Source: Synechococcus sp. MU1617 (lineage in GTDB: Bacteria; Cyanobacteriota; Cyanobacteriia; PCC-6307; Cyanobiaceae). From it: a DNA stretch of 64,000 nucleotides. The position numbers and the translations under genes are program-made. The stretch covers positions 620,001 to 684,000 of the forward strand of contig NZ_VTLB01000001.1 of assembly GCF_020514235.1 (NCBI RefSeq), given 5' to 3'. Under the pieces are notes generated by a model. It was not told the origin of the DNA, made no database searches, and saw only the letters and a program-made list of their open reading frames with translations. This document shows, one piece after another, positions 50,445 to 61,677 of the stretch (the stretch's first letter is position 1; each line of letters opens with the position of its first letter).

Positions 50445-51932
50445 ATGGCTGTGTCCCTGCGGCTCACCAACACCCTCACCCGCCGCACCGAGCCGTTCAC
50501 ACCCCTAACCCCGGGGAAGGCCAGCATCTATTGCTGTGGCGTGACGGTCTATGACCTCTGCCACCTGGGCCATGCCCGGAGCTACATCAACTGGGATGTG
50601 CTGCGGCGTTATCTGATCTGGCGCGGTCTCGAGGTGACCTTCGTTCAGAACTTCACCGACATCGACGACAAAATCCTCAAACGGGCCGGCGAGGAGAACT
50701 CCTCGATGACGGAGGTCAGCGAGCGAAACATTGCCTCCTTCCACCAGGACATGGACGCCCTGGGGATCCTGCGGCCCGACCGGATGCCCCGCGCCACCCA
50801 GTGCCTGGATGGCATCCGCGCACTAATCGGAGAACTGGAAGCCAAGGGAGCGGCCTACAGCGCTGAGGGGGATGTGTATTTCGCGGTGATGAAGCATGCC
50901 GGTTACGGCAAGCTCAGCGGACGGGATCTGAGCGAACAGCAGGACAACGCCGCCGGGCGCGTGGCCGATGCCGAAGAGGCCCGCAAGCAGCACCCCTTCG
51001 ATTTCGCGCTCTGGAAAGGGGCCAAACCCGGAGAACCCAGCTTCCCCTCCCCCTGGGGTGAGGGACGCCCGGGCTGGCACATCGAATGCTCAGCCATGGT
51101 GCGGGCGGAACTCGGCGACACGATCGACATCCACCTGGGTGGAGCCGACCTGGTGTTCCCGCACCATGAAAACGAAATCGCCCAATCCGAAGCCGCCACT
51201 GGTCAGGACCTGGCCCGGGTGTGGATGCACAACGGCATGGTCAATGTGGGCGGGCAGAAGATGAGCAAGTCGCTCGGCAACTTCACCACCATCCGTGCGC
51301 TGCTGGAAAGCGGCGTCTCGGCGATGACCCTGCGTCTGTTTGTGCTGCAGGCTCACTACCGCAAACCACTTGATTTCACCGCCGAGGCCCTTGAGGCCGC
51401 AGCCACTGGCTGGAAGGGGCTGAATGCAGCCCTGAGCCTTGGCGATCGCCAAGGCGACAACCTCGGCTGGAGCACCGCCGCACCGCTCACAGAGGGGGCT
51501 ATGACCGCCGATGGAGGTCCAGTCGAGACCGCTCTGGTGGAGCTCGAACAACGCTTCATCAGCGCCATGGACGATGACCTCAACAGCTCGGGAGGACTGG
51601 CCGTGCTGTTCGATCTGGCCAAGCCCCTGCGGGCCCTCGCCAACCGGCTGGAACGGGGGGAAGACGCCGCCCTGCCTGAGCCGGAGTTGAAGGGTCTGGA
51701 GGGGCGTTGGCAGCTATTGCGACACCTGGCGGCAGTACTGGGACTGCTCGCGGAAGCGGAAGCTGCCACCAGCCTCGACGACGGCGCCATTGATGCAGCC
51801 ATCGCGGCGCGCAAGGCAGCGAAAGCGGCGAAGGATTTTGCGGAGGCCGACCGGATCCGGGATGAGCTCGCCGCCCAAGGGGTGGAGCTGATCGACAAAC
51901 CCGGCGGGGTGACGGAGTGGATCCGCGCCTGA
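50445..51932 (+). CDS. cysS: Cysteinyl-tRNA synthetase
   Basis: 495 residues. Class I signatures: zinc Cys and HIGH-like [39 protein letters not shown] and [11 protein letters not shown] (KMSKS). The C-terminal anticodon-binding DALR helical region includes [20 protein letters not shown]. It charges tRNA-Cys. Forty bases after polA on the same strand. Confidence 0.97.
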   Translation: MAVSLRLTNTLTRRTEPFTPLTPGKASIYCCGVTVYDLCHLGHARSYINWDVLRRYLIWRGLEVTFVQNFTDIDDKILKRAGEENSSMTEVSERNIASFHQDMDALGILRPDRMPRATQCLDGIRALIGELEAKGAAYSAEGDVYFAVMKHAGYGKLSGRDLSEQQDNAAGRVADAEEARKQHPFDFALWKGAKPGEPSFPSPWGEGRPGWHIECSAMVRAELGDTIDIHLGGADLVFPHHENEIAQSEAATGQDLARVWMHNGMVNVGGQKMSKSLGNFTTIRALLESGVSAMTLRLFVLQAHYRKPLDFTAEALEAAATGWKGLNAALSLGDRQGDNLGWSTAAPLTEGAMTADGGPVETALVELEQRFISAMDDDLNSSGGLAVLFDLAKPLRALANRLERGEDAALPEPELKGLEGRWQLLRHLAAVLGLLAEAEAATSLDDGAIDAAIAARKAAKAAKDFAEADRIRDELAAQGVELIDKPGGVTEWIRA

Positions 51933-51952
51933 TCCCGGCAGACTGAACCCCA

Positions 51953-52195
51953 ATGCTGTCGCTCCCCATGCTCTGGCTGAAGAAGCTCAACTTCATGGAA
52001 ACCGCCAAGCTCGAGATGGAGCTGATGAAGGCCCTGGATGCCGGCGAGGATCTCGAGGCGAAGCTCGCGGCTCAGAAGCAGTTGGCTGAATCCAGTGGCG
52101 ATGCGGAGCAAGCCTGGAAAGCGGAGGTCTGGGACAAGATGCTTGTCAGGATCCGCAAGATGGAATCCATGCTCAATTCTTCGGATCAGCCGTAG
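51953..52195 (+). CDS. Small helical hypothetical protein
   Basis: 80 residues, predicted almost all helix and highly charged (ETAKLEMELMKALDAGEDLE, KAEVWDKMLVRIRKMESML). ATGs at codons 1, 6 and 15 could each start it. No domain recognised. It follows cysS by 20 bases and converges on the sodium symporter with 20 bases between, so its ends are tightly constrained, supporting a real gene. Confidence 0.62.
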   Translation: MLSLPMLWLKKLNFMETAKLEMELMKALDAGEDLEAKLAAQKQLAESSGDAEQAWKAEVWDKMLVRIRKMESMLNSSDQP

Positions 52196-52215
52196 GCACT
52201 GGCGAAGCGAATCCT

Positions 52216-53535
52216 TCAGCTGGGGATCAGATCAATCACGCTGATCACCAGACCAACAGTGATCACCGGCGGCGAAATCCAGCGCAGCATCACCAGCAAA
52301 AAGCGCTGCAGCCAGATCGGGCTCCCCGAATGGCTGAGCTCCTCTTGAAAACGAGCTGGAAGCACCCAACCCAGCAACAAGGCCAGGAGCAAGCCCCCCA
52401 GAATCAGCAACAGGCCCCCAAACACGGAATCCATCCAGCCGAGAACCTCCATCGAGGTGGCCGCTGGAAGACCCGCCACAAAGATCAACGCCGTGGACAC
52501 CCAAACGGCCCGGGACCGGCTCCACCCCAGTCGATCGATCAAACACGCCACCGGCACCTCCAGCAGCGACACCGCTGAGGTGATCGCAGCAATCAGGGCC
52601 AGCGCGAAAAAGAGCACTGCCACAAGCTGACCTGTGGCGCCAAGCGAGCCGAGTCCCGTGGGCAGCGCGATGAAGATCGTGCCCAGGGTGGAGCCACTGA
52701 TCACATCCTGGAGGCCAAAGCTCATCACCACGGGGAAGGTGACCATGCCGGCCAGCAATCCGACAGCAGTGTCCATCCCCACCACCGCCACGGCTTCCCG
52801 TGGCAGGTGAGCGCGCCGACTCAGGTAGGCCGAGTAGGCCAGGATGCAGCCGATACCGGTGCCAATCGAGAAGAAGGCCTGGGTGAAGGCATTGCGAACC
52901 GTGGTGGGGTCGTGAAGCTGACTGTTGTCCCAGCGGAGCAGGAACGTGCGATAGCCCTCGGAGGCTCCATCAAGACCAGCGGCCCAAACCGCGAGACCAA
53001 TCAGCAGCACAAACAACAGCGGCAGCCCCCAACGGGACAACCGCTCAATGCCTCCACGTACGCCGGCGGCCACCACAGCAGCGGTCGCCACCAGGCTGAG
53101 CAGCTGGCCGATCAAGGCGGAGCGGCCGCCACTGAGGCCGGCGAAAAAGGCTTCCGCCGAGGCGATATCCGCCGGAAGTCCCTGAGTGAGGGTCTGCACC
53201 AACGTCGCCCCGGTCCACCCCATCAACACGGCATAGAAGGCCAGGATTCCACTGGCAGCTAAGACGAACAGCCAGCCCATGGGCTGCCAACGGCGACCGG
53301 CTGCCGCGACTGGCGCGAGCAAGGGGCTTTGGCCGGTGCTGCGCCCCAGCACCATTTCAGCCACCAGCACCGGCAGGCAGACCAACAGCACAATCACCAC
53401 GTAAAGCAGCAGGAATGCGCCGCCACCTCCCTGGGAGGCGCGGTAGGCAAAGCCCCAGAGATTGCCCAGACCCACGGCACTGCCCGCAGCCGCCAGGACA
53501 AAACCCAGTCCCGATCGCCACTGTTCCTTCGCCAT
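52216..53535 (-). CDS. Sodium-dependent NSS/SNF-family transporter
   Basis: 439 residues with 11-12 transmembrane helices. Helix 1 carries the unwound sodium/substrate site, [20 protein letters not shown], preceded by [13 protein letters not shown]. Helix 6-region text [20 protein letters not shown] is also typical. Bacterial relatives (LeuT, MhsT, Tyt1) import amino acids with Na+, a sensible system in seawater. The substrate is not predictable. It diverges from dxr with about 80 bases between. Confidence 0.9.
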   Translation of the reverse strand: MAKEQWRSGLGFVLAAAGSAVGLGNLWGFAYRASQGGGGAFLLLYVVIVLLVCLPVLVAEMVLGRSTGQSPLLAPVAAAGRRWQPMGWLFVLAASGILAFYAVLMGWTGATLVQTLTQGLPADIASAEAFFAGLSGGRSALIGQLLSLVATAAVVAAGVRGGIERLSRWGLPLLFVLLIGLAVWAAGLDGASEGYRTFLLRWDNSQLHDPTTVRNAFTQAFFSIGTGIGCILAYSAYLSRRAHLPREAVAVVGMDTAVGLLAGMVTFPVVMSFGLQDVISGSTLGTIFIALPTGLGSLGATGQLVAVLFFALALIAAITSAVSLLEVPVACLIDRLGWSRSRAVWVSTALIFVAGLPAATSMEVLGWMDSVFGGLLLILGGLLLALLLGWVLPARFQEELSHSGSPIWLQRFLLVMLRWISPPVITVGLVISVIDLIPS

Positions 53536-53614
53536 GCGCGCTCCACAAGCTGTGCGCCAGCTTGCCAGCGTTCAACGGTCCTGGTGGGAGACTTGTCGCA
53601 ACTGCCGGAACAGC

Positions 53615-54862
53615 ATGAAAGCCATCAGCGTGCTGGGATCCACCGGTTCCATCGGCACCCAGACCCTTCAGATCGCTGAGGAGTTTCCAGAGCAGTTCCG
53701 GGTTGTGGCCCTCACGGCCGGCCGCAACCTGAAGCTTTTGGTTGAACAAGTCCAGAGGCATCGCCCTGAGGTGGTGGCCCTGGCGGATGCCGATCTCCTG
53801 CCCGAACTGCAGGAGCGTCTGAAGGACGCTGGCGTTTCAGGCACCGATGCACCCCAGCTGGTGGGAGGTGCTGACGGCCTCAACGTTGCTGCGGCCTGGG
53901 ACAGCGCCGACCTCGTGGTGACGGGCATTGTTGGTTGCGCTGGACTGTTGCCGACCCTGGCGGCGATCCGCGCCGGCAAAGATCTGGCCCTGGCCAACAA
54001 GGAAACGCTGATTGCGGCCGGGCCCGTGGTGCTGCCGGAGCTGAAGAAGAGCGGCAGCCGACTGCTGCCGGCGGATTCAGAACACTCGGCGATTTTCCAG
54101 TGCCTGCAGGGAACCCCCTGGGCTGAAAACGCACGCCTGTCCACCGGCGTACCCACGCCAGGTCTGCGCCGGATTCAGCTCACAGCCTCTGGCGGCGCAT
54201 TCCGCGACTGGACAGCCGCCGACCTTGAAAAGGCCACCGTGGCCGATGCCACCAGTCATCCCAACTGGAGCATGGGCCGCAAGATCACCGTGGATTCCGC
54301 CTCCTTGATGAACAAGGGTCTGGAGGTGATCGAAGCCCATTACCTGTTCGGTCTGGATTACGACCACATCGAGATCGTGATCCATCCCCAGAGCATCATC
54401 CATTCGATGATCGAGCTGGCGGATTCGTCTGTGCTGGCCCAGCTGGGCTGGCCCGACATGAAGCTACCCATCCTCTACTGCCTCAGCTGGCCGTCACGCT
54501 TGGAGACGCCATGGCGGCGACTGGATCTCACGGAAGTTGGTCAGCTCACCTTCCGGGCCCCCGATCCCGCCAAGTACCCCTGCATGGAGTTGGCCTACGC
54601 CGCTGGACGCGCAGGCGGCACCATGCCTGCGGTGATGAATGCTGCCAACGAGGAAGCCGTGGCGCAGTTCCTCGAGGAGAAGATTCACTTCCTCGACATC
54701 CCCACGGTGATCGAGGCCGCCTGCGAGCGGCATAAACCCGATCTGATGGCCCAGCCCCAATTGGACGACGTGCTGCGGGTGGATCAGTGGGCGCGAACCG
54801 CCGTGCGGGAACAGGTGGACCGTGGTGTCACCCGTTTGCCCATGGGAGCGCTCGCCGCTTAG
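53615..54862 (+). CDS. dxr: 1-deoxy-D-xylulose 5-phosphate reductoisomerase
   Basis: 415 residues from the ATG giving [20 protein letters not shown] (NADPH site). Catalytic blocks are [40 protein letters not shown] and [19 protein letters not shown]. It makes MEP, committing carbon to isoprenoids used by crtE and crtL here. The frame is open upstream within the divergent transporter's leader, but this start matches the family. Two bases separate it from the next gene. Confidence 0.97.
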   Translation: MKAISVLGSTGSIGTQTLQIAEEFPEQFRVVALTAGRNLKLLVEQVQRHRPEVVALADADLLPELQERLKDAGVSGTDAPQLVGGADGLNVAAAWDSADLVVTGIVGCAGLLPTLAAIRAGKDLALANKETLIAAGPVVLPELKKSGSRLLPADSEHSAIFQCLQGTPWAENARLSTGVPTPGLRRIQLTASGGAFRDWTAADLEKATVADATSHPNWSMGRKITVDSASLMNKGLEVIEAHYLFGLDYDHIEIVIHPQSIIHSMIELADSSVLAQLGWPDMKLPILYCLSWPSRLETPWRRLDLTEVGQLTFRAPDPAKYPCMELAYAAGRAGGTMPAVMNAANEEAVAQFLEEKIHFLDIPTVIEAACERHKPDLMAQPQLDDVLRVDQWARTAVREQVDRGVTRLPMGALAA

Positions 54863-54864
54863 GC

Positions 54865-55227
54865 ATGCAACGGGTCAGCCATCACCTCCTGCTCTGCGCA
54901 ACCGCCACCAAAGCCAAATGCTGCGATTCAGCGCTTGGGGCACAAACCTGGAATGAACTGAAGAGCGTTGTTCGTGAACTGAATCTCGAAAACACGGAGC
55001 GCCCGGAGGGGATTGTTCTGCGCAGCAAAGCGGACTGCCTCAGGGTGTGCGAACGAGGACCCATTCTTTTGGTCTGGCCAGACGGGATTTGGTACGCGGA
55101 TGTTTCACCGGACCGGATCAAAAGAATCATTGAACAGCACATTATTGGCCAACAACCTGTCGAAGAATGGGTTTTAAAAAGAACACCTTTCGAGAAAAAT
55201 AACGATCTCCCTGCAGGCAAGATTTAA
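54865..55227 (+). CDS. Thioredoxin-like (2Fe-2S) ferredoxin
   Basis: 120 residues from MQRVSHHLLLCATATKAKCC. The four ligands of thioredoxin-fold 2Fe-2S ferredoxins can be placed: Cys in LLLCATATKAKCCD, then RSKADCLRVCERGPILLVWP with its Cys pair, followed by GIWYADVSPDRIKRIIEQHI. The family occurs across cyanobacteria; partner unknown. The Cys spacing at the first pair is shifted by a double Cys, so which residue binds is uncertain. It follows dxr directly and is probably co-transcribed. Confidence 0.82.
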   Translation: MQRVSHHLLLCATATKAKCCDSALGAQTWNELKSVVRELNLENTERPEGIVLRSKADCLRVCERGPILLVWPDGIWYADVSPDRIKRIIEQHIIGQQPVEEWVLKRTPFEKNNDLPAGKI

Positions 55228-55450
55228 TCCCCAAAAAACCCCACAACGCAATGCCGAAAGGCTCAATCCACGTTCCAGAAATAGCCCCTCGAGCCAAGGG
55301 GCTTGAAATTCAGACTGAATTCTGAACAACAAAATCAACACAATTGCCTTTAGTCCCCTCCAGCACCACGGCTTCCACGGACCGCAGCCCAAACAATTAT
55401 GATTAAATTCTTAAGCGCCAATCAATGAGCGCTTGTCTTGAGGCTTCCAT
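55228..55450. other. Intergenic region with two inverted repeats, upstream of desaturase
   Basis: About 220 A+T-rich bases. A stem of AGCCCCT and AGGGGCT (55283-55303) is a possible terminator for the ferredoxin gene. Next comes a near-perfect palindrome AATTCAG-A-CTGAATT (55307-55321), the size of an operator. No ORF with coding character is seen. Confidence 0.5.
55398..55403 (+). promoter_or_regulatory. Putative -10 box for the desaturase gene
   Basis: TATGAT, five of six bases matching the sigma70 consensus, about 48 bases before the start codon. A weak -35 (TTCCAC, 55373) lies 19 bases upstream. Transcription would start near 55410 and the leader would begin with a hairpin, AAGCGC (55413-55418) pairing with GCGCTT (55429-55434). 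Confidence 0.4.
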
Positions 55451-56596
55451 TTGGCATTTGCAACATCGATCCGACCAGCAAATACAGCCCCTGAAGACAG
55501 CGCTGATTCAATCTCCTATCCCAGCAAAGCTGAGCTGCTCAGCGCTTTGCCTGCAGAGCTCTCCAAGTTGAGCCCGGCGAAGTCATGGTCGAGTCTGGCC
55601 ATGTCCGTTGGCCTTTCGCTGCTGGCCGTTGGCATTGGAACCCGACTTCCGCTCTCTGCAGTCGCCGCACCCCTCTGGCTCCTCTACGGCGTGATCACCG
55701 GCACGATCGCGATGGGCTGCTGGGTGATCGCCCATGAATGCGGACATCACGCTTTCCACCCCAACCGCCGAATTGAAGGCGTTGTGGGTTTTGTGCTTCA
55801 CAGCATTTTGCTTGTGCCTTACTACAGCTGGGCCCATAGCCATGCAGTGCATCACGCCCACTGCAATCACCTGGAGCAAGGAGAAACCCACGTCCCGCCA
55901 CGGTCAACATCACCGATGGGACGAACCACCGAGCGGCTCAAGAGGGATATGAATCCCACACTCTTCGGGATCATTTCTCTCTTCAATCACCTTGTGATTG
56001 GCTGGCAGCTCTATCTCTTTCTGGGCGCCACTGGCGGCGAAGATTACGACTCCCCCACCTCTCATTTTTGGAATCGCAAGCGGAATTTCAACGGCAAACG
56101 CCGCCTTTTCCCGAATTCATTCGGCAAGTGGATGGTGCGATCCAATCTCGGATTGCTCGCCATGGTTGCCCTTTTGATCATCGCCTCAGTGCAGTTTTCC
56201 CTGCTCCGGGTGCTGTGCGTCTACGGCCTGCCTTACCTGGTGATCAACATGTGGCTGACGACCTACACCTGGTTGCAGCACACGAATGCAGACATCCCTC
56301 ACTTCTCCAACGAGACCTGGAGTTGGTCGAAGGGAGCACTACAAACGGTTGATCGTCCCTACGGGCCAATCCTCAACCTGCTGCACCACGGAATCGGCTC
56401 AACCCATGTGTGCCATCACGTCAATTCATCGATTCCGCATTACAACGCCTGGCGAGGAACTCAAGTTCTGAGGCAGAAGTTCCCTGAGCTGGTGCGCTAC
56501 GACTCAACCCCGATCCACAAAGCACTGTGGAGGATTGCAACACGCTGCGGTGGAGCTGTTTACCAGAACCCAACCGATCAAGCGTTCTACTACTGA
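55451..56596 (+). CDS. Membrane fatty acid desaturase, FAD2-like
   Basis: 381 residues, start TTG. The three His boxes of acyl-lipid desaturases are intact: IAHECGHHAFHPNRR, HSHAVHHAHCNHLEQGETHV and HVCHHVNSSIPHYNAWRGT, embedded in four to six membrane segments. Text such as HSILLVPYYSW, QHTNADIPHF and ALQTVDRPYGPILN resembles plant FAD2/FAD3 and cyanobacterial omega-type enzymes more than classic DesA (HDCGH type). It probably adds a double bond to C18 acyl groups of thylakoid lipids, a trait tied to temperature in marine Synechococcus. Exact regiospecificity is unknown. Confidence 0.85.
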   Translation: MAFATSIRPANTAPEDSADSISYPSKAELLSALPAELSKLSPAKSWSSLAMSVGLSLLAVGIGTRLPLSAVAAPLWLLYGVITGTIAMGCWVIAHECGHHAFHPNRRIEGVVGFVLHSILLVPYYSWAHSHAVHHAHCNHLEQGETHVPPRSTSPMGRTTERLKRDMNPTLFGIISLFNHLVIGWQLYLFLGATGGEDYDSPTSHFWNRKRNFNGKRRLFPNSFGKWMVRSNLGLLAMVALLIIASVQFSLLRVLCVYGLPYLVINMWLTTYTWLQHTNADIPHFSNETWSWSKGALQTVDRPYGPILNLLHHGIGSTHVCHHVNSSIPHYNAWRGTQVLRQKFPELVRYDSTPIHKALWRIATRCGGAVYQNPTDQAFYY

Positions 56597-56631
56597 AGAG
56601 CAGAAGGCTTGCATCCAGAGGGGATCACGGC

Positions 56632-57662
56632 TTAGCCAGCAACAACATCCCTGAGCCAGGCCGCCGCCAGCTGATCTCCCCAGCAGCCGTCACGGCCATG
56701 GAAGCCGTTATGCCCTCCCCGAGGTGTGAACAACGTGCGAATCGCAGCATCCGGCGGCAGCACCTCAGCGAGATCCATCGCAGAGGACGCAGGAACCCAG
56801 GGATCATCAAGAGCCTGCAGCAGCAAGGTGGGCGGCATCGCTTTGCAGGCAGGCACCAGATGCTGCAGGGGTGAGGCTTCGCGGTAGTAAGCCTCCACAT
56901 CCGCAAACCCCCAGCGGGGAGCCGTCACGGCACTGTCGAAATCACGGATCGAACGAGGGGGCGTTGCTTGCAGCGTGACCTGCTCTTCATCGCTCACACC
57001 AAAGGGATCCGCCAAGGTCTGACGCACCAACCGCTTGAGCAGCCAGCGTTGGTAGACCCGATTGCGCGGTCGCTCGATCGAGGCGCTGCAGGCGGCCAGA
57101 TCCAGGGGACTGCTGGCACAGAAGAGGCCATCAAGCACGCCGGGCGAGGCCAGAGCAGCATTGAGCAGCATCGTGCCGCCCAGGGAGATGCCCGCCCCCA
57201 GCAGCGGTCGACCCGCCGCCAACATGCGCGCCCGGGCAATCACCGGCAGCAGATCGCTGTTGCAGCGCGCTGCGTAGGTGCCACCCGCCAAATGCCGGCC
57301 TGGATCAGCACCGCGCAGATTCAGCCGCAAAACGGCGAAACCCGCGGCTTGCAGCGCTACCCCCATCCGCCTCAGACCTTCCCGAGAACTGGATCCCCCC
57401 AGGCCATGGAGCAGGAGAACCAAACCTCTGGCGTCCCCTTCCGGCTGATCGAGCAGGGCAAGCAAAGACCCTGCAGCCGCAGCTCCACTGGGAAGGGCTG
57501 GCACGGGAATTTCGATCGGAACCCCTTGATCGTGGGGAAGATCCACCTCACGCAGGGTGTCGCGGAGGGTTTGCAGGTCACCACCGAACCAGGGCCAGCG
57601 CTGCTCAAACGACGGAACCCCCAGCCGCTCGCGCAGCTGGGGGTTATCCACGCCGCGCTCCA

Positions 57663-57663
<1 letters not shown>
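56632..57663 (-). CDS. YheT-type alpha/beta hydrolase
   Basis: 343 residues from the ATG overlapping the pntB stop (TGATG). Domain cues are FGGDLQTLRDTL, GLVLLLHGLGGSSSREGLRR, LNLRGADPGRHLAGGTY, nucleophile GAGISLGGTMLLNAAL, and a late Asp/His in LDDPWVPASSAMDL and PRGGHNGFHGRDG. This matches the YheT/UPF0017 group. Substrate unknown. One base of overlap with pntB implies co-translation, though a functional link to transhydrogenase is not obvious. Confidence 0.85.
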
Positions 57664-59083
<1,420 letters not shown>

Positions 59084-59084
<1 letters not shown>

Positions 59085-59380
59085 CAGCGGTTCTCCTTAC
59101 GAGCAGGCTTGCGGCTGAACATGGCCAGCATGCGATCGGTCACGAGGAAGCCCCCGATCACGTTGAACAGGGCAAAGCCCAGCGAAACGGAACCCAGCAA
59201 CAACACCACGGTGTTATCGCCAGCCTTGATGATGGCGGTGAGCGCTGCCAACACGGTGATGCCCGAAATGGCATTGGCACCACTCATCAAGGGAGTGTGC
59301 AGGGTGGGGGGGACCTTGCCGATCAACTCCAGCCCAAGCAGGCTGCCAAGCAGGAGAACCCAGAGGAATTCAACAAACAT
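59084..59380 (-). CDS. pntA2: NAD(P) transhydrogenase subunit alpha, membrane part
   Basis: 98 residues, three transmembrane helices. MFVEFLWVLLLGSLLGLELI opens it, with the conserved VPPTLHTPLMSGANAISGI and a closing FNVIGGFLVTDRMLAMF. The alpha subunit is split in two genes here, as usual in cyanobacteria. It is linked by TGATG junctions on both sides. Confidence 0.95.
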
Positions 59381-60519
59381 CAGTTGGAACCTGGGGTAAG
59401 GACATCGCCACGACGGATGGTGCCGTCCTGGGCAATCAGACAACCGGCGATGAGTTCATCCTCGGGATCGAGGCTGAGGACGCCGTCTTTCAAGGTGGGC
59501 TCCAGCAGAGCCACAAGGTTGCGGGCGTAAAGCGCACTGGCGTGATTGGGAACGCTGCAAGGCAGATCGTTGCCACCGATCAGCTTCACGCCCTTGCGAT
59601 CCACGGTCTGACCAGGAACGGTGTCGGCACAGTTACCGCCCTGGGCTACGGCCAGGTCAACCACCACCGCGCCGGGGCGCATCCGATCAAGCATGTCTTC
59701 ACTGATCAGACGCGGAGCGCGACGGCCCGGCACCTGGGCGGTGCAGATGGCCACGTCGGCCTCGGCCAGCTGATCAGACAGCTGCTGACGCTGGGCCGCC
59801 AAGAAGGCGTCGGAAGCCTGTTTGGCATAGCCACCAGATTCCGCAGGCTTCTCCTCCATCTCTGGGGGCTCGATGAAACGAGCTCCAAGGGATTCGACCT
59901 GTTCTTTTACCGCCGGTCTGATGTCACTGACGTACACCACTGCACCCAGACGGCGTGCTGTGGCCACCGCCTGCAGCCCTGCCACACCCGCTCCGAGAAT
60001 CACCACCTTGGCCGGCTGAACGGTGCCCGCTGCCGTCATCAGCATCGGGAAGTAACGGTCCAGCGCGGCGGAGGCCAGCAGCACCGACTTGTAGCCAGCG
60101 ATGTTGGCCTGCGAGGACAGCGCATCAGCAGACTGCGCCCGGCTGATCCGGGGCAAAAGCTCGAGCGCCATGGCGGAGAGGCCGCTGCGCTTCAGGGCGG
60201 CCGTCAGCTCCTCATTGGCGTAGGGGGAGAGCAGACCCACCACCAGCGCTCCCTGGCGAAGGCGGCCCAGAATGGATGCACTCGGGGTTTGAACGCAGAG
60301 CAGAACGTCTGCCTGGTTCCAGGCCGACGTGTCTCCCGACTCAATAAGATCCGCGCCCTGCTGGGCGTAGGCCTCATCAAGGTATCCGGAGGAGGTACCG
60401 GCTCCGCGTTCGACTGAGACGCTGCAGCCCAACGAAATAAATTTCTTGACCGTGTCCGGTGTTGCCGCGACACGGGTTTCTCCCGGTGTCGACTCCACCG
60501 GTATAACAAGTCTGGGCAA
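59380..60519 (-). CDS. pntA1: NAD(P) transhydrogenase subunit alpha, NAD-binding part
   Basis: About 379 residues from the TTG giving MPRLVIPVESTPGETRVAAT; GTG codons up to nine residues earlier are alternatives but do not fit the family start. AlaDH/PNT domain with the Rossmann motif VVILGAGVAGLQAVATARRL and the NAD loop, SSQANIAGYKSVLLASAAL. It heads the pntA1-pntA2-pntB-hydrolase unit and diverges from the next gene. The leader holds a small hairpin, AGAAGG-TCG-CCTTCT (60551-60565). Confidence 0.95.
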   Translation of the reverse strand: MPRLVIPVESTPGETRVAATPDTVKKFISLGCSVSVERGAGTSSGYLDEAYAQQGADLIESGDTSAWNQADVLLCVQTPSASILGRLRQGALVVGLLSPYANEELTAALKRSGLSAMALELLPRISRAQSADALSSQANIAGYKSVLLASAALDRYFPMLMTAAGTVQPAKVVILGAGVAGLQAVATARRLGAVVYVSDIRPAVKEQVESLGARFIEPPEMEEKPAESGGYAKQASDAFLAAQRQQLSDQLAEADVAICTAQVPGRRAPRLISEDMLDRMRPGAVVVDLAVAQGGNCADTVPGQTVDRKGVKLIGGNDLPCSVPNHASALYARNLVALLEPTLKDGVLSLDPEDELIAGCLIAQDGTIRRGDVLTPGSN

Positions 60520-60644
60520 GACGAACACAACCACCGACCCGAGCAAGGGTAGAAGGTCGCCTTCTCGAGATCGAGGAAACTTCCTGAAGAACGCACAGAG
60601 CTTCTGTCGTTCTTGCTACGTGAAGTGCACCCTCTGTGCTCCCC

Positions 60645-61223
60645 ATGGGTCTCAGCGCAATCGAGTGTCCCGACGGCCTCTGTCACAGCCACCACGGTGG
60701 CCATGCCGTCGAACGGGAAACCATGCAGTCCACCCTCCAGTTGCACGGCAAAGGCTGGTGTGAACGGCTGGCGGAGCGGATCTATGAAATCTCCGTCGAC
60801 ACCTTCTCGCAAAGCGTGATGCCGAGCTTGCATACAGCCGGCTGGCAGCGGCGACATCTCGACTGGGAGTTCAAGCTCAATGACGGCGAAAGCGAGCCCG
60901 ATCGCACTCTGGTGGACGGGATGATCAACGCCACGGAAAGCTTCTTGCGCAGCAGTGAAGTGCACCGCCTGTTCATCCAGGAACTCGTGCAGGGCACCTT
61001 CGCGGAAGCGGAAAACGATGACCTACGCATCAAGGCGGTGCGCACCCTGGTGGAAACCGAAATCGTGGCGATGCTTGAGGAACGGAAAGAAGAGCTGCTT
61101 GATCGGCTCGCTCAACAGCTGCTGGATTCAGCCAATGGGGATTTCACCGCTGCCCGCACCGCCTCGGAAGAGGCCTTGATGGAGGTGGAGCACCTGGTGG
61201 TCAACCACGCCGAAGCGCTCTGA
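60645..61223 (+). CDS. Conserved hypothetical protein with N-terminal Cys/His cluster
   Basis: 192 residues from the ATG giving MGLSAIECPDGLCHSHHGGH. The first 25 residues hold two Cys and four His, a likely metal-binding site. The rest is helical, with LDWEFKLNDGESEPDRTLV, a probable coiled coil near TEIVAMLEERKEELLDRLAQ and an acidic end. No family recognised. A later ATG (MQSTLQLHGKGWC) would delete the cluster. It diverges from pntA1. Confidence 0.7.
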   Translation: MGLSAIECPDGLCHSHHGGHAVERETMQSTLQLHGKGWCERLAERIYEISVDTFSQSVMPSLHTAGWQRRHLDWEFKLNDGESEPDRTLVDGMINATESFLRSSEVHRLFIQELVQGTFAEAENDDLRIKAVRTLVETEIVAMLEERKEELLDRLAQQLLDSANGDFTAARTASEEALMEVEHLVVNHAEAL

Positions 61224-61257
61224 ACCAAGCGCTCATGAGTCATGACGTGCTGCCAGA

Positions 61258-61434
61258 TCAAACGATCGGCAGCACTTCCTGTTCGAGGCCGACGGCCCAG
61301 TTCACCTCGCCGCGGCGGTGCATGACACGTGCCCGAAGAATCAACGGATCGATGTCGCAATCGAGTTCCCAGCAGCCATCGAGTTGGTCGCGCTGCTGGT
61401 CGAGGGGGCTGCTGAAAAAACGACGTTGGGCCAT
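61258..61434 (-). CDS. Small hypothetical protein
   Basis: 58 residues from MAQRRFFSSPLDQQRDQLDG, continuing CWELDCDIDPLILRARVMHR. No domain recognised; soluble. It converges on the preceding gene with a 34-base gap and diverges from the helicase. The well-formed sequence and tight fit argue for a real gene, but evidence is limited to that. Confidence 0.5.
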   Translation of the reverse strand: MAQRRFFSSPLDQQRDQLDGCWELDCDIDPLILRARVMHRRGEVNWAVGLEQEVLPIV

Positions 61435-61677
61435 GGCGATGGGCGGGACCCGATCCCGATGGGGCTGATGGCCGGACAGTAGAGATGCCACAGCGCAAAA
61501 GAATGGTTAAAAAGACTCATCTTCCCAAGAGGTGATATCTCAGCCGTCAGCTTCAACCTCCCGGGAACGCACAAAGCCGAGCTCAGCCGCTCCACCGTCC
61601 AACCCCGGCAGTGGCAGCAACAGCTGATCCAGCTGCTGCGGCGCAGGCTCGAGCTTGGGGGCAGCAGCCGCGACCTG

